Below are positions 1 through 7,305 of a stretch of DNA of 15,514 nt, in pieces; within the stretch, counting starts at the first letter, position 1; every line of letters begins with the position of its first letter. A program made the position numbers and the translations under genes. A model generated the notes under the pieces. It saw nothing but the letters and a program-made list of their open reading frames with translations. It was not told the DNA's origin and made no database searches. Source of the DNA: Oscillospiraceae bacterium UBA4632. Its GTDB lineage: Bacteria; Bacillota; Clostridia; Oscillospirales; Oscillospiraceae. The stretch lies in contig DHMW01000121.1 of the NCBI GenBank assembly GCA_002405995.1, forward strand, positions 1 to 15,514, in the 5' to 3' direction.

Positions 1-362
1 CGCAGGATCTCGGGGTCGAGATTCTGGAACAGCTCGTCGCCCTCGTATTTCTTTTCGTACGCCGCCATGGCCTCCTCCCTGGTGATGAGGCGGCAGCTCC
101 TCACGTTGGGTCGCTTTTCGATGGCGCGGCCGACGGCGGCGGTCTGCGCCTCGTCGTATTCCTCGTCCACAAAGGCAAGGATCTCATAGTCGCTCTCAAG
201 CTTTTGCAGCTGGACCTGCGCGTTGTAGGCGACCAGCGTGAACGTGCCCATGACCACAAGGCACGCCACCGTGATGCCCACGGCGGCGAAGGACATGAAG
301 CCGTGCGAGAACATATTGCGCACACCCTCGCTGAAAAAATAAGAAAAATCGTGTCTCCGCAT
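1..362 (-). CDS. ftsX: Cell division protein FtsX, N-terminal part (cut by window edge)
   Basis: The ABC-transporter-like membrane partner of FtsE. In Gram-positive bacteria FtsEX sits at the cytoplasmic membrane and controls peptidoglycan hydrolases during division or elongation. Reading leftward from the ATG at 362, about 120 codons stay open to the window edge, so the C-terminal membrane domain is missing. A short basic, aromatic N-terminus (MRRHDFSYFFSEG) leads into a first membrane segment at about residues 25-45. The extracellular region then begins, with the 'LESDYEILAFVDE' stretch typical of FtsX. The start lies 4 nt after the ftsE stop, and a GAGG-type ribosome binding site lies in the end of ftsE, so the two genes are probably co-translated. 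The identification rests on the ftsE neighbour and the N-terminal pattern, and is firm. Confidence 0.9.
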   Translation of the reverse strand, partial: MRRHDFSYFFSEGVRNMFSHGFMSFAAVGITVACLVVMGTFTLVAYNAQVQLQKLESDYEILAFVDEEYDEAQTAAVGRAIEKRPNVRSCRLITREEAMAAYEKKYEGDELFQNLDPEIL

Positions 363-366
363 AGCC

Positions 367-1044
367 TTACCTCGCGTTGTAGCCCACACCGTCGCCGATG
401 ATCTTCCCCTGGTCGAGCATCACGACGCGTTTTTTGAACTGGTTGACCAGGTCCTTCTCGTGCGTGACGACGAGCATCGTCGTGCCCAGCTGGTTGATGC
501 GCTCAAGCAGGCGCATGATCTCGAGCGAGCGGGCGGGGTCAAGGTTGCCGGTCGGCTCGTCGGCGATGATGGTGCTGGGGTTGTTGATCAGCGCGCGGGC
601 GATCGCCACGCGCTGCTGCTCGCCGCCGGATATCTGGTTGGGGTAGCTGTCCGCCTTCTGCTCCAGCCCTACAAGCTCGAGCACGTAGGGGATGCGCTTT
701 TTGATCTCGCGCGGCGACGCGCCCACGGCGCGCATGGCGAAACTGAGATTTTCGTAAACGGTCTTCTTCTCGATCAGGCGGAAGTCCTGAAAGATAACGC
801 CGACCGTGCGGCGCAGCAGCGGGATCTGGCGCTCGGCAATGTTGGTCAGGCTGAAGCCGTTGACGGCGATCTGCCCCTCGGAGGGCGTGATCTCGCCGGT
901 GAGGAGCTTGATGATGGTCGATTTGCCGCTGCCGCTGGGGCCGACAAGAAAGACGAACTCGCCGTCCTCGATGCGAAGCGAGACGCCGCGCAGCGCCGTC
1001 GTCCCGCTGTCATATTCCTTTACCACGCCGTTCAGCCGTATCAT
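367..1044 (-). CDS. ftsE: Cell division ATP-binding protein FtsE
   Basis: The ATPase of the FtsEX complex, which powers or gates signalling through FtsX to cell-wall hydrolases. The protein has 225 residues, the normal length for FtsE. All ABC motifs are visible: Walker A GPSGSGKST at 35-43, Q-loop Gln86, signature ISGGEQQR at 138-145, Walker B ending in Asp162-Glu163, D-loop near 167-169 and the switch His195. The start ATG is preceded by a GGGGGA ribosome binding site. It is first in the operon, followed 4 nt later by ftsX. Transcription probably comes from the TTGCCA-17-TATAAT promoter about 65 nt upstream. Nothing is odd in the sequence. The paired ftsX excludes a generic lipoprotein-type ABC ATPase. 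Confidence 0.96.
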   Translation of the reverse strand: MIRLNGVVKEYDSGTTALRGVSLRIEDGEFVFLVGPSGSGKSTIIKLLTGEITPSEGQIAVNGFSLTNIAERQIPLLRRTVGVIFQDFRLIEKKTVYENLSFAMRAVGASPREIKKRIPYVLELVGLEQKADSYPNQISGGEQQRVAIARALINNPSTIIADEPTGNLDPARSLEIMRLLERINQLGTTMLVVTHEKDLVNQFKKRVVMLDQGKIIGDGVGYNAR

Positions 1045-1108
1045 GCCCTGTCCCCCGTTTTCGGCAGGCTCCGCCCCGGGTCCGCCGTTTTCGCATTATT
1101 CTGATTTT

Positions 1109-1137
1109 ATTATAGCGCGGTGCGCGCGCAATGGCAA
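1109..1137 (-). promoter_or_regulatory. Sigma-A promoter of ftsEX
   Basis: On the minus strand a -35 TTGCCA (1132-1137) and a perfect -10 TATAAT (1109-1114) are separated by 17 nt. The predicted start of transcription lies about 60 nt before the ftsE start codon. Confidence 0.75.
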
Positions 1138-1180
1138 CAGATAATTATGTCAACTCTTGATTTTTTTGCCGGTGCTGTCG

Positions 1181-1215
1181 AAAAGCGGGAGCCGTCCTGA
1201 TCGGACGGCTCCCGC
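1181..1215 (-). terminator. Rho-independent terminator of the CdaR-like regulator gene
   Basis: A perfect 13-bp GC-rich stem (arms 1185-1197 and 1203-1215) with a 5-nt loop is followed on the minus strand by TTTT. It lies 22 nt beyond the stop codon of the regulator gene and upstream of the ftsEX promoter. The T tract is short, but the stem is strong. Confidence 0.8.
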
Positions 1216-1237
1216 CGGTAAACGGAGCCTTTGCCTT

Positions 1238-2332
1238 TTATGCCTCGATGCCGCGGGAGGCGAGGTACTTCTTGACCATCAGCGCGACCTTGAAGGTGAT
1301 GGCGTCGTCGAACTCGCGCAGGTCGAGCCCGGTGAGCTTCTTGATCTTCTCGAGGCGGTAGACGAGCGTGTTTCTGTGGACGAAGAGCTTGCGCGCCGTC
1401 TCCGAGAGGATGAGGTTGTTCTCGAAGAACTTGTTGATGGTGAAGAGCGTCTCCTTGTCGAGCGCGTCGATGGGGTTCTTCTTGAAGACCTCCTGCAGGA
1501 ACATCTCGCACAGCGTGGTGGGGAGCTGGTAGATCAGACGCCCGATGCCGAGATTTTCATAGCTGATGACATACTTTTCCGTGTCGAACACCTTGCCGAC
1601 CTCGATCGCCATCTGCGCTTCCTTATAGGCCTTGGCAAGGTCGCGCAGATGCGTCGCCACCGTGCCGATACCGACGACGACCGTGCTCTCGCCGTTCACG
1701 CGCAGCGCCTCCTCGATGTGGGCGGCGGTCTTTTCCAGGTCGGACATCTCGGTATTGTCGCCCAGCTGCTGCACAAGGACGATATCCTCCTCGCCCATGG
1801 CGAGGACGAAGCTGGTCTGCCGGTCGGGGAAGATGCTCTGGATCGTCTCGACCGGGACGGCGTCCGCCTTTTCGTCAAGGCGGCGGATCACGAATACGCC
1901 GCGGTTGAGCTCGGCCTCCATGTGCAGCTCCTTGGCGCGGACATAAATATCGCTGAGGAGGATATTATCCGACAGGATGCTCTTGACGAACGAGGTCTTG
2001 TCGTGCTTTTCCTCGTAATAGCTCTTGGCGGTGTTGAGCGCGACGGTCACCATGCGGCAGACGGTGGCGCTGAGCGGATCCTCGCCGCGCGTGAAGGCGG
2101 CGAAATCGAACTGCCCGCCCCAGCCCTCGAGCGCCTTGAAGGTCTTGCCCTCGAGCGCGATGCAGCCGCCCTCCGCCGCGTTGACCGGCTGGACCAGATG
2201 CGGCCAGCGCTGCCCGATCTCCGGCAGGTCGGTGCAGGCGATGACCGTTCCCTCGGAGTCGATCACGCCGATGATGGTATCGGTCGTTTCCTTGAACTGC
2301 AAAACGATATTCTGAAAAATTCTTCCGGACAT
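1238..2332 (-). CDS. CdaR/PucR-type transcriptional regulator (sugar-diacid regulator family)
   Basis: A predicted cytoplasmic DNA-binding regulator of 364 residues. The C-terminal part, about residues 300-360, is the typical PucR/CdaR helix-turn-helix: 'SETARKLFVHRNTLVYRLEKI' followed by a Leu-rich helix ending near the C-terminus. The middle, about 140-275, resembles the degenerate GGDEF-like domain of this family. The first 110 residues resemble the sensor region of diacid regulators ('TIIGVIDSEGTVIACTD'). Many family members respond to small organic acids, but no catabolic operon lies beside this gene, so the ligand is unknown. The ATG has a good AAGGAGG site 8 nt upstream. It has its own promoter and terminator and stands as a single gene. 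The family assignment is firm; the regulated targets are unknown. Confidence 0.85.
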   Translation of the reverse strand: MSGRIFQNIVLQFKETTDTIIGVIDSEGTVIACTDLPEIGQRWPHLVQPVNAAEGGCIALEGKTFKALEGWGGQFDFAAFTRGEDPLSATVCRMVTVALNTAKSYYEEKHDKTSFVKSILSDNILLSDIYVRAKELHMEAELNRGVFVIRRLDEKADAVPVETIQSIFPDRQTSFVLAMGEEDIVLVQQLGDNTEMSDLEKTAAHIEEALRVNGESTVVVGIGTVATHLRDLAKAYKEAQMAIEVGKVFDTEKYVISYENLGIGRLIYQLPTTLCEMFLQEVFKKNPIDALDKETLFTINKFFENNLILSETARKLFVHRNTLVYRLEKIKKLTGLDLREFDDAITFKVALMVKKYLASRGIEA

Positions 2333-2389
2333 ATCGGGGCCTCCTTACGCTTTCAGGCAGTTTGTGCATTCCGCCGACTGGATGAAATT

Positions 2390-2418
2390 ATTATAATTGC
2401 TTTCGACATTTTTTGCAA
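2390..2418 (-). promoter_or_regulatory. Sigma-A promoter of the CdaR-like regulator, with upstream A-tracts
   Basis: On the minus strand a -35 TTGCAA (2413-2418) and a perfect -10 TATAAT (2390-2395) are 17 nt apart. Just upstream (2423-2458) lie four A-tracts of 6-7 nt on the transcribed orientation, which could act as an UP element or intrinsic bend. Confidence 0.75.
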
Positions 2419-2486
2419 GAACTTTTTTCTTTTTTCCACAAATTTTTTTGGTTTTTTTGGGCATTTCGTAAAGCGCTTGCAGAGTG

Positions 2487-3242
2487 TCACCGGTCCTCGC
2501 TGTTTTTTTCTTGGGCAATCTGCCAAGCGGCGCCCAGCCGCGCGGTCTCCTCCCCCGTCAGCAGGCGGTAATCGCCCGGCGCGAGCGAGCTGTCCAGCGC
2601 GAGCGGTCCCATCGAAAGGCGCTTGAGGTAAACGACCGGCTTGCCGCGCGAGGCAAGCATCCGCTTGATCTGGTGGAACTTTCCCTCATGGAGGGTGACG
2701 AGCGCCTCGCTCTGCGCGCCGCTCGTTATGATCTCAAGCTTTGCCGGAAGGCAGGCAAGCCCGCCGGCAAGCGTGATCCCCGCAGCAAACGCCGCGCAGT
2801 CCTCCTGCGTGAGCGCACCGTCCGTGCGGACGAGGTAGACCTTGTCCACATGCTTTTTCGGCGCGAGCAGATCGTGCGCAAGCGCGCCGTCGTCAGTGAG
2901 CAGCAGCAGCCCCTCGGTGTCCCTGTCGAGCCGCCCGACGGGAAACAGCCCCATCCTGCGGTATTCCGGCGGCAGCAGGTCGAGCACCGTTTTTCCGCGC
3001 CCGTCCTCGGTGGCGGACAGCACGCCCGCCGGCTTGTGCAGCATCACCCAGGTGTGCGCGCGGTAGCCCACGTCCGCGCCGTCCACCGTAATGCGCGCGG
3101 TGAGCGGGTCGCACTTTTCCTCCGCGCCCGCGGCGATGCGCCCGTTCACGAGCACGCGCCCCTCGCGCACGAGCTGCTTCACCTCGCGGCGCGAAAAGCG
3201 CCCCGTGGAGGCGATGATCTTATCGAGTCTCTGCTGCGGCAT
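2487..3242 (-). CDS. rsuA: 16S rRNA pseudouridine synthase, RsuA family
   Basis: A pseudouridine synthase of the RsuA/RluB/E/F group. RsuA itself modifies U516 of 16S rRNA. The protein has 251 residues from the chosen start. An S4 RNA-binding domain covers about 1-45 ('RLDKIIASTGRFSRREVKQL'), then the catalytic domain has 'HKPAGVLSAT' and the active-site motif GRLDRDTEGLLLLTDDG with catalytic Asp106. The C-terminal 'EGKFHQIKRML' RNA-contact motif is present. I chose the ATG at 3242 because AAGGCGGG lies 7 nt upstream and the S4 domain starts directly there. An in-frame ATG at 3275 has no ribosome binding site and overlaps the likely -10 box. Length and motifs favour RsuA over RluB, but the exact target base is inferred. 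No terminator was seen before the next gene. Confidence 0.88.
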   Translation of the reverse strand: MPQQRLDKIIASTGRFSRREVKQLVREGRVLVNGRIAAGAEEKCDPLTARITVDGADVGYRAHTWVMLHKPAGVLSATEDGRGKTVLDLLPPEYRRMGLFPVGRLDRDTEGLLLLTDDGALAHDLLAPKKHVDKVYLVRTDGALTQEDCAAFAAGITLAGGLACLPAKLEIITSGAQSEALVTLHEGKFHQIKRMLASRGKPVVYLKRLSMGPLALDSSLAPGDYRLLTGEETARLGAAWQIAQEKNSEDR

Positions 3243-3249
3243 GGCATTT

Positions 3250-3257
3250 CCCGCCTT
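3250..3257 (-). promoter_or_regulatory. rsuA: Ribosome binding site fixing the rsuA start
   Basis: AAGGCGGG on the minus strand lies 7 nt before the ATG at 3242. The other in-frame ATG at 3275 has only an A-rich, site-free leader. Confidence 0.6.
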
Positions 3258-3273
3258 TCTTATTTCTGCGGGC

Positions 3274-3302
3274 ATTTTAGCATATTTCTGCGCGCGTGGG
3301 AA
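3274..3302 (-). promoter_or_regulatory. Possible promoter of rsuA
   Basis: A weak -35 TTCCCA (3297-3302) and -10 TAAAAT (3274-3279) are 17 nt apart on the minus strand, which would start the transcript about 24 nt before the chosen rsuA start. The -35 match is poor. Confidence 0.4.
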
Positions 3303-3331
3303 TAGCCTTTTGCGAAAGGGCGTGATCTTGC

Positions 3332-3799
3332 GTGTTCATCATCACCAAACGGTTCAAAAAGCGGCGCGCGGCGGCCGCGCTGCTCGCGCTGTGCGTGCTG
3401 CTCGCGCTGGTTTTGGCGCTGCGCGGCTGCGGCAGGGCGCGCACGCAGAACGCCGCCATTCCCGCCGCGACCAACGAAGAGCGCGTCGCCTACCTCACCT
3501 CCCTCGGCTGGGAGGTGAAAAGCGAGCCGATCGAAACGCTGAGCGTCACGCTGGGCGAGACGCTCGAGGAGCCGTACCTGAGCTACAACGAGCTGCAGAA
3601 GGCGCAGGGCTTTGACCTGGGCCGCTGCTGCGGAAAGACGCTCGCGCGCTACACCTATGCTGTGACGAATTATCCCGACGAGACGCAGCCCTGCCAGGCC
3701 GACCTCTACGTCTGCGAGGGCGTCGTCGCCGCGGGCGACATCGTCTGCACCGGGGAAAACGGCTTCATGGCGGAGCTTTGTTTCCCTGCGGCAGAATAG
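3332..3799 (+). CDS. DUF4830 domain-containing membrane-anchored or lipoprotein
   Basis: A 155-residue protein of unknown function in the DUF4830 family, known from gut Clostridia. A basic N-terminus (KRFKKRR) and a hydrophobic segment at about 13-30 are followed by 'LRGC'. This could be a membrane anchor or an atypical lipobox, with Arg at the -2 position unlike the consensus. The outer domain then has the family features: 'TNEERVAYLTSLGWEV' near 47-62, 'YNELQKAQGFDL' near 84-95, a 'RYTYAVTNYP' strand near 105-114 and 'ENGFMAELCF' at the end. The start is GTG; an AAAGGG site lies about 11 nt upstream. The gene is divergent from rsuA and ends at a strong terminator, so it is monocistronic. 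Its role is unknown. Confidence 0.82.
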   Translation: MFIITKRFKKRRAAAALLALCVLLALVLALRGCGRARTQNAAIPAATNEERVAYLTSLGWEVKSEPIETLSVTLGETLEEPYLSYNELQKAQGFDLGRCCGKTLARYTYAVTNYPDETQPCQADLYVCEGVVAAGDIVCTGENGFMAELCFPAAE

Positions 3800-3829
3800 C
3801 GCGGCGCAGGCGGCGCCCCCCCTTTCCGC

Positions 3830-3861
3830 AAGGCTCCCGCTCCGGGGGCCTTTTTCTTTTT
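3830..3861 (+). terminator. Rho-independent terminator of the DUF4830 gene
   Basis: A 10-bp stem (3830-3839 with 3843-3852, one T-G pair) and a 3-nt loop are followed by a T-rich tract to 3861. The last two T residues also begin the -35 box of the next promoter. Confidence 0.88.
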
Positions 3862-3888
3862 GACTATTGCGCGCGCGTGTGGTAGAAT
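3860..3888 (+). promoter_or_regulatory. Sigma-A promoter of the walJ-rlmH operon
   Basis: A -35 TTGACT (3860-3865) and -10 TAGAAT (3883-3888) are separated by 17 nt. The start of transcription should fall near 3895, about 24 nt before the walJ start. It directly abuts the T tract of the preceding terminator. Confidence 0.8.
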
Positions 3889-3904
3889 CAGCATGATTTG
3901 ATAC

Positions 3905-3910
3905 AAAGGA
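3905..3910 (+). promoter_or_regulatory. walJ: Ribosome binding site fixing the walJ start
   Basis: AAAGGA lies 8 nt before the ATG at 3919. The in-frame TTG at 3898 lies upstream of this site and at the predicted transcript start, so it is not the start. Confidence 0.7.
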
Positions 3911-3918
3911 CCTGCTTT

Positions 3919-4710
3919 ATGGAATTTTACACCCTGGCAAGCTCGAGCGCGGGCAACGCCGCGCTCGTCTGCCACGAACGCACGCGCGTCCTGATCGACG
4001 CGGGCATCTCCTGCCGCCGCATCACGCAGGCGCTCGCGGCGCTCGGCCTTGCGCCCGAGGATCTTGACGGCGTTCTCATCACACACGAGCACATCGACCA
4101 CGTGCGCGGATTGGCGGCGCTGTGCAAAAAATGCGGCGCGCCGCTCTACGCAAGCTGCGGCACCGCCGCGGCGCTTCGCTGCCCCGACGGGCGGCTGCGC
4201 GCCTTTTCCGCGGGGGACGGGTTCACCGTCGGCGCGCTGCGCGTGAAGAGCTTCCGCACCTCGCACGACGCGCGCGAGAGCGTGGGCTACCGCATCGACA
4301 GCGGGGAGGGCTCACTCGCCGTGCTGACGGACACGGGATACGTCACGGACGAGGCGCGCGCCGCCGCGTGCGGCGCGGACATGCTGCTGCTGGAGGCGAA
4401 CCACGACCCCGCAATGCTCAAGAACGGCCCCTACCCCTACTATCTCAAGCAGCGCATCCTGAGCGAATACGGGCACCTCTCCAACGACGCCGCGGCGGAC
4501 TTCGCGCTCGAATGCGCGCTTGCCGGCACGCGCGACATCCTGCTCGCGCATCTGAGCGGTGAGAACAACACCCCGCAGCTTGCCGAATACACCGTTGCGC
4601 GCAGACTCCAGTCCTGCGGAAGGAGCGTGCGGCTCGCCGCCGCGCCGCGCGACACGATCAGCGAGGTACACATATGCAGAAGATCACCGTCCTTTGCGTC
4701 GGAAGGCTGA
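3919..4710 (+). CDS. walJ: MBL-fold metallo-hydrolase, YycJ/WalJ type
   Basis: A cytoplasmic metallo-beta-lactamase-fold hydrolase of 263 residues. YycJ/WalJ proteins are probable DNA-processing exonucleases linked to cell-wall or replication-coupled phenotypes in Bacilli. Metal-binding residues are visible: HEHIDH at 56-61, His116 in 'RTSHDA', Asp138 in 'VLTDTGY', and late histidines in 'YGHLSND' and 'LLAHLSGENN'. The N-terminus 'MEFYTLASSSAGNA' is typical of this subfamily. It is the first gene of the operon. The last 37 nt overlap the start of rlmH in another frame, and YycJ-RlmH adjacency is common in Firmicutes. No walRK two-component genes are nearby, so the name rests on subfamily features and the rlmH neighbour, not on the wal operon. 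Confidence 0.85.
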   Translation: MEFYTLASSSAGNAALVCHERTRVLIDAGISCRRITQALAALGLAPEDLDGVLITHEHIDHVRGLAALCKKCGAPLYASCGTAAALRCPDGRLRAFSAGDGFTVGALRVKSFRTSHDARESVGYRIDSGEGSLAVLTDTGYVTDEARAAACGADMLLLEANHDPAMLKNGPYPYYLKQRILSEYGHLSNDAAADFALECALAGTRDILLAHLSGENNTPQLAEYTVARRLQSCGRSVRLAAAPRDTISEVHICRRSPSFASEG

Positions 4711-5156
4711 AAGAGGCCTTCTACGAGCAGGCCGTGCGGGAATACGAAAAGCGCCTTTCACGCTGTTGTAAATTAGAGCTTTTGGAGCTGCCCGAGCAGC
4801 GCCTCAGCGACGAGCCGGGCGAGGCGGAGATCCGCCAGGCCCTGAAAAAGGAGGCTGCGCTCGTTGAGCAGAAGCTCCCAAAGGGCGGCGCGCTCATCGC
4901 CCTGTGCATCGAGGGGCAGGAGATGAGCAGCGCGGCGCTCAGCCGGAAAATGCAGCAGTATGCCGCGCGCGGCATTTCGCAGCTGACGTTCCTCATCGGC
5001 TCAAGCTTCGGGCTGGACGAGGACTTAAAGAAAAGGGCGGACCTGCGGCTCTCGATGTCGCCGATGACGTTCCCGCACCACTTAGCGCGCGTGATGCTGC
5101 TCGAGCAAGTTTACCGCGCCTACCAGATCGAGGCAGGCACGAAATACCACAAATAA
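4674..5156 (+). CDS. rlmH: 23S rRNA (pseudouridine-1915-N3)-methyltransferase RlmH
   Basis: A SPOUT-class, knotted-fold methyltransferase that adds a methyl group from S-adenosylmethionine to pseudouridine 1915 in helix 69 of 23S rRNA on the assembled ribosome. At 160 residues it has the usual family length. The N-terminus 'KITVLCVGRLKE' is present. The cofactor-site loop reads IGSSFGL at 108-114, where many relatives have IGG followed by a variable residue. The C-terminal knot region 'MTFPHHLARVMLLEQVYRAYQI' near 130-152 and the terminal Tyr-His-Lys are intact. The ATG overlaps the end of walJ by 37 nt and has a GAGG site 8 nt upstream, so coupling is likely. The function is firm. Confidence 0.95.
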   Translation: MQKITVLCVGRLKEAFYEQAVREYEKRLSRCCKLELLELPEQRLSDEPGEAEIRQALKKEAALVEQKLPKGGALIALCIEGQEMSSAALSRKMQQYAARGISQLTFLIGSSFGLDEDLKKRADLRLSMSPMTFPHHLARVMLLEQVYRAYQIEAGTKYHK

Positions 5157-5171
5157 GGAGGACTCCCGCTG

Positions 5172-5504
5172 ATGGCTGATGAAGTGAAGCTCACCTGGGG
5201 ACGGACGCCCCGCGACACGCTGGAGCGCTGGCCGAAAAATGCCGACGGCACGCCGGAGCAGGCCGCGTTTCTCACCGCCGCCGCAGAGACGGACGGCCAG
5301 GCGGATATGCTCTGCGCGATGCTGCGCTCCTATGGCATCCCTGCCGTCCGCCGATACGACGGCGAGGGCGCGCTGGGGCACGTGGTGCTCGGCACGGCAG
5401 GCTGCGGCGCGCAGCTGTATGTGCCCGCGTCGCTTCTTGAGGACGCAAGAGCGCTGCTCGCGCCCGTTGACGAAGACAAACTGAATGAGGAGGCTATGCA
5501 ATGA
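5172..5504 (+). CDS. DUF2007-like small protein
   Basis: A 110-residue soluble protein. The middle ('DGQADMLCAMLRSYGIPAVRRY' at about 41-62, then 'AQLYVPASLLEDARALL') resembles the ferredoxin-like DUF2007 / putative signal-transducing protein fold. In that fold a small domain senses which protein copy to read, and the biochemical role is not established. The ATG follows a full AAGGAGG site (5155-5161) by 10 nt. It lies 15 nt after rlmH. Its TGA overlaps the ATG of the next gene (ATGA), which indicates translational coupling to the phosphomutase. No signal peptide or membrane segment is seen. The family call is moderate. Confidence 0.7.
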   Translation: MADEVKLTWGRTPRDTLERWPKNADGTPEQAAFLTAAAETDGQADMLCAMLRSYGIPAVRRYDGEGALGHVVLGTAGCGAQLYVPASLLEDARALLAPVDEDKLNEEAMQ

Positions 5505-7226
5505 ATTACCGTCAGGAATACGAAAGATGGCTCGCTTCCCCCGCGCTGAGCGAGGACGAGCGCAATGAGCTCAAGGCGATCGCAGCCGATGAAAAGGAGA
5601 TCGAGAACCGCTTCTACGCGCCGCTCGAATTCGGCACGGCGGGGCTGCGCGGCACGATGCACACGGGGCTCCACAACATGAACCGCCATGTCATCCGCTG
5701 GGCGACGCAGGGCTTTGCCAACGTCATCCGCGCCGAGGGTGAAGAGGCCATGAAAAAGGGCGTCGCCATCTGCATGGACTGCCGCAACCACTCGATGGAG
5801 TTTGCGCGCGCCGCAGCCTGCGTCATGGCGGGCAACGGCATCCGCGTGCGGCTTTTTGAATCGCTGCGCCCCACGCCGGAGCTCTCGTTCGCCGTGCGCG
5901 AGTACGGCTGCACCGCAGGCATCAACGTGACCGCCTCGCACAATCCCAAGGAGTATAACGGCTACAAGGTCTACTGGTCCGACGGCGCACAGCTGCCGCC
6001 CCAGCACGCCGCGGCGATCGCGAAGGAGCTCGAGCATATCGATATCTTCACCGGCGTCACGTCGATGGACTTCGATGAGGCGGTCTCCGGGGGCCTGATC
6101 ACAATGCTAGGCGCGGAGTGCGACGAGCGCTTCATGGCAAATGTGATGAGCATGGTCAACGACTACGAGACCGTCAGAAGGGTCGCCGACGACTTCAAGC
6201 TCGTCTACACGCCCTTCCACGGCTGCGGCTACAGGCTCGTGCCCGAGGCGCTCAGGCGGCTCGGCATCAAGCACCTGCTCTGCGTGCCCGAGCAGATGGT
6301 CATTGACGGCAATTTCCCGACCGTCGCCTCCCCGAACCCTGAAAATCCCGAGGGCTTCTACCTCGCCATCGACCTTGCCAAGAAGAACGGCGTGGACCTC
6401 ATCCTCGGCACCGATCCCGACAGCGACCGCGTGGGGCTCATGGTGCGCAGCCGCACGGGCGAGTTCATCCCCCTGAGCGGCAACCAGACCGGCGTGCTCC
6501 TGCTCGACTACCTGATCGGCGCGATGAAGCGCGCGGGTACGCTCCCCGCCCGTCCCGCCGCGCTCAAGACGATCGTGACGACCGAAATGGCACGCACCGT
6601 GGCAGAGGCGAACGGGCTTGACTGCTACGACACCTTCACGGGCTTCAAGTTCATGGCGGAAAAGATGAACGAGCTGGAAAGCTCGGGCAGAAATACCGTC
6701 ATCCTCTCCTACGAGGAGAGCTACGGCTACATGCTGGGGCACTATGTGCGCGACAAGGACGCCGTGACCGCCTCCCTCCTGATCACGGAGATGGCGGCGT
6801 GGTACTACGCGCAGGGCATGACGCTCTGCGACGCGCTGGAGGCGCTGTTTGAAAAGTACGGCTGGTACGGTGAAAAGACCCACAATCTTGTCATGCCGGG
6901 CGTTGACGGCGCGGAAAGGATGGCCGCGCTGATGAAGTCCCTGCGGCAGTCGCCGCCCGCCGAGATCGCCGGGGTCGCCGTCGCGGTCTGCAAGGACTAT
7001 TCCGACGGCACCGCGCGCGACACGCGCAGCGGCGAGGCCACGAGGATCGCGCTCTCCGGCTCGAACGTGCTGCGCTTCGAGCTTGACCGACGGCACGCAT
7101 ATCGTCGTGCGTCCGAGCGGCACCGAGCCGAAGATCAAGGTCTATATCCTCACGCGCGGCGCGGACGCGCAGGAGCGCGATGCAAACATTGAAAAATACA
7201 GCGCGTGGGTCAAGACCCTCGCCTGA
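5501..7226 (+). pseudogene. Phospho-sugar mutase (phosphoglucomutase/phosphomannomutase type), frameshifted near the 3' end
   Basis: An alpha-D-phosphohexomutase that interconverts sugar-1- and sugar-6-phosphates; long forms like this are usually PgcA-type phosphoglucomutases. The phospho-serine loop TASHNPKEYNGYK (Ser146), the Mg-binding loop GTDPDSDR (Asp305, 307 and 309) and the sugar-binding EESYGY (405-410) are intact. After Asp529 the frame breaks. Deleting one C of the CC at 7087-7088 restores 'DDGTHIVVRPSGTEPKIKVY' and an open frame to the TGA at 7224-7226, giving 574 residues, the normal length. As written, the frame instead ends at 7192 with 563 residues and an unrelated tail that lacks the RPSGTEPK phosphate-binding motif. 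This is either a real disabling mutation or a sequencing or assembly error. The gene overlaps the upstream one by ATGA and has a GAGGAGG site. Confidence 0.9.
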
Positions 7227-7249
7227 CCGCACAGCCCCACAGCACAGGC

Positions 7250-7275
7250 AGAGGGCGGCGAATACGCCGCCCTCT
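7250..7275 (+). terminator. Possible terminator or attenuator hairpin between the phosphomutase and lysO
   Basis: An 11-bp perfect stem (7250-7260 with 7265-7275) has an AATA loop. The following sequence, CCTTTATGTTTATG, is only moderately T-rich. It could end the walJ operon or act as a partial barrier before lysO, for which no separate promoter was seen. Confidence 0.55.
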
Positions 7276-7305
7276 CCTTTATGTTTATGAAAGGACAATC
7301 TCTTT

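Noticed and set aside
460..1104. Plus-strand open frame opposite ftsE
   Set aside because: Shadow of a well-identified ABC ATPase gene.
1148..1153. TTGACA on the minus strand upstream of ftsE
   Set aside because: It lies 33 nt from the TATAAT, and no -10 stands at the right distance; the TTGCCA 17 nt from TATAAT fits better.
1157..2626. 489-codon plus-strand open frame opposite the CdaR-like gene
   Set aside because: Low-complexity, Arg/Leu/Asp-rich shadow of a high-GC coding strand; the minus-strand protein has clear domains, a promoter and a terminator.
3776..3830. C-run and GC-rich stretch after the DUF4830 stop as a separate gene or repeat
   Set aside because: It holds no start or ribosome binding site and is simply the spacer before the terminator.
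3898..3918. Longer walJ start at TTG 3898
   Set aside because: It precedes the ribosome binding site and coincides with the predicted transcript start.
7227..7305. Lysine riboswitch before lysO
   Set aside because: Only 79 nt are available with one simple hairpin, far too short for that riboswitch.
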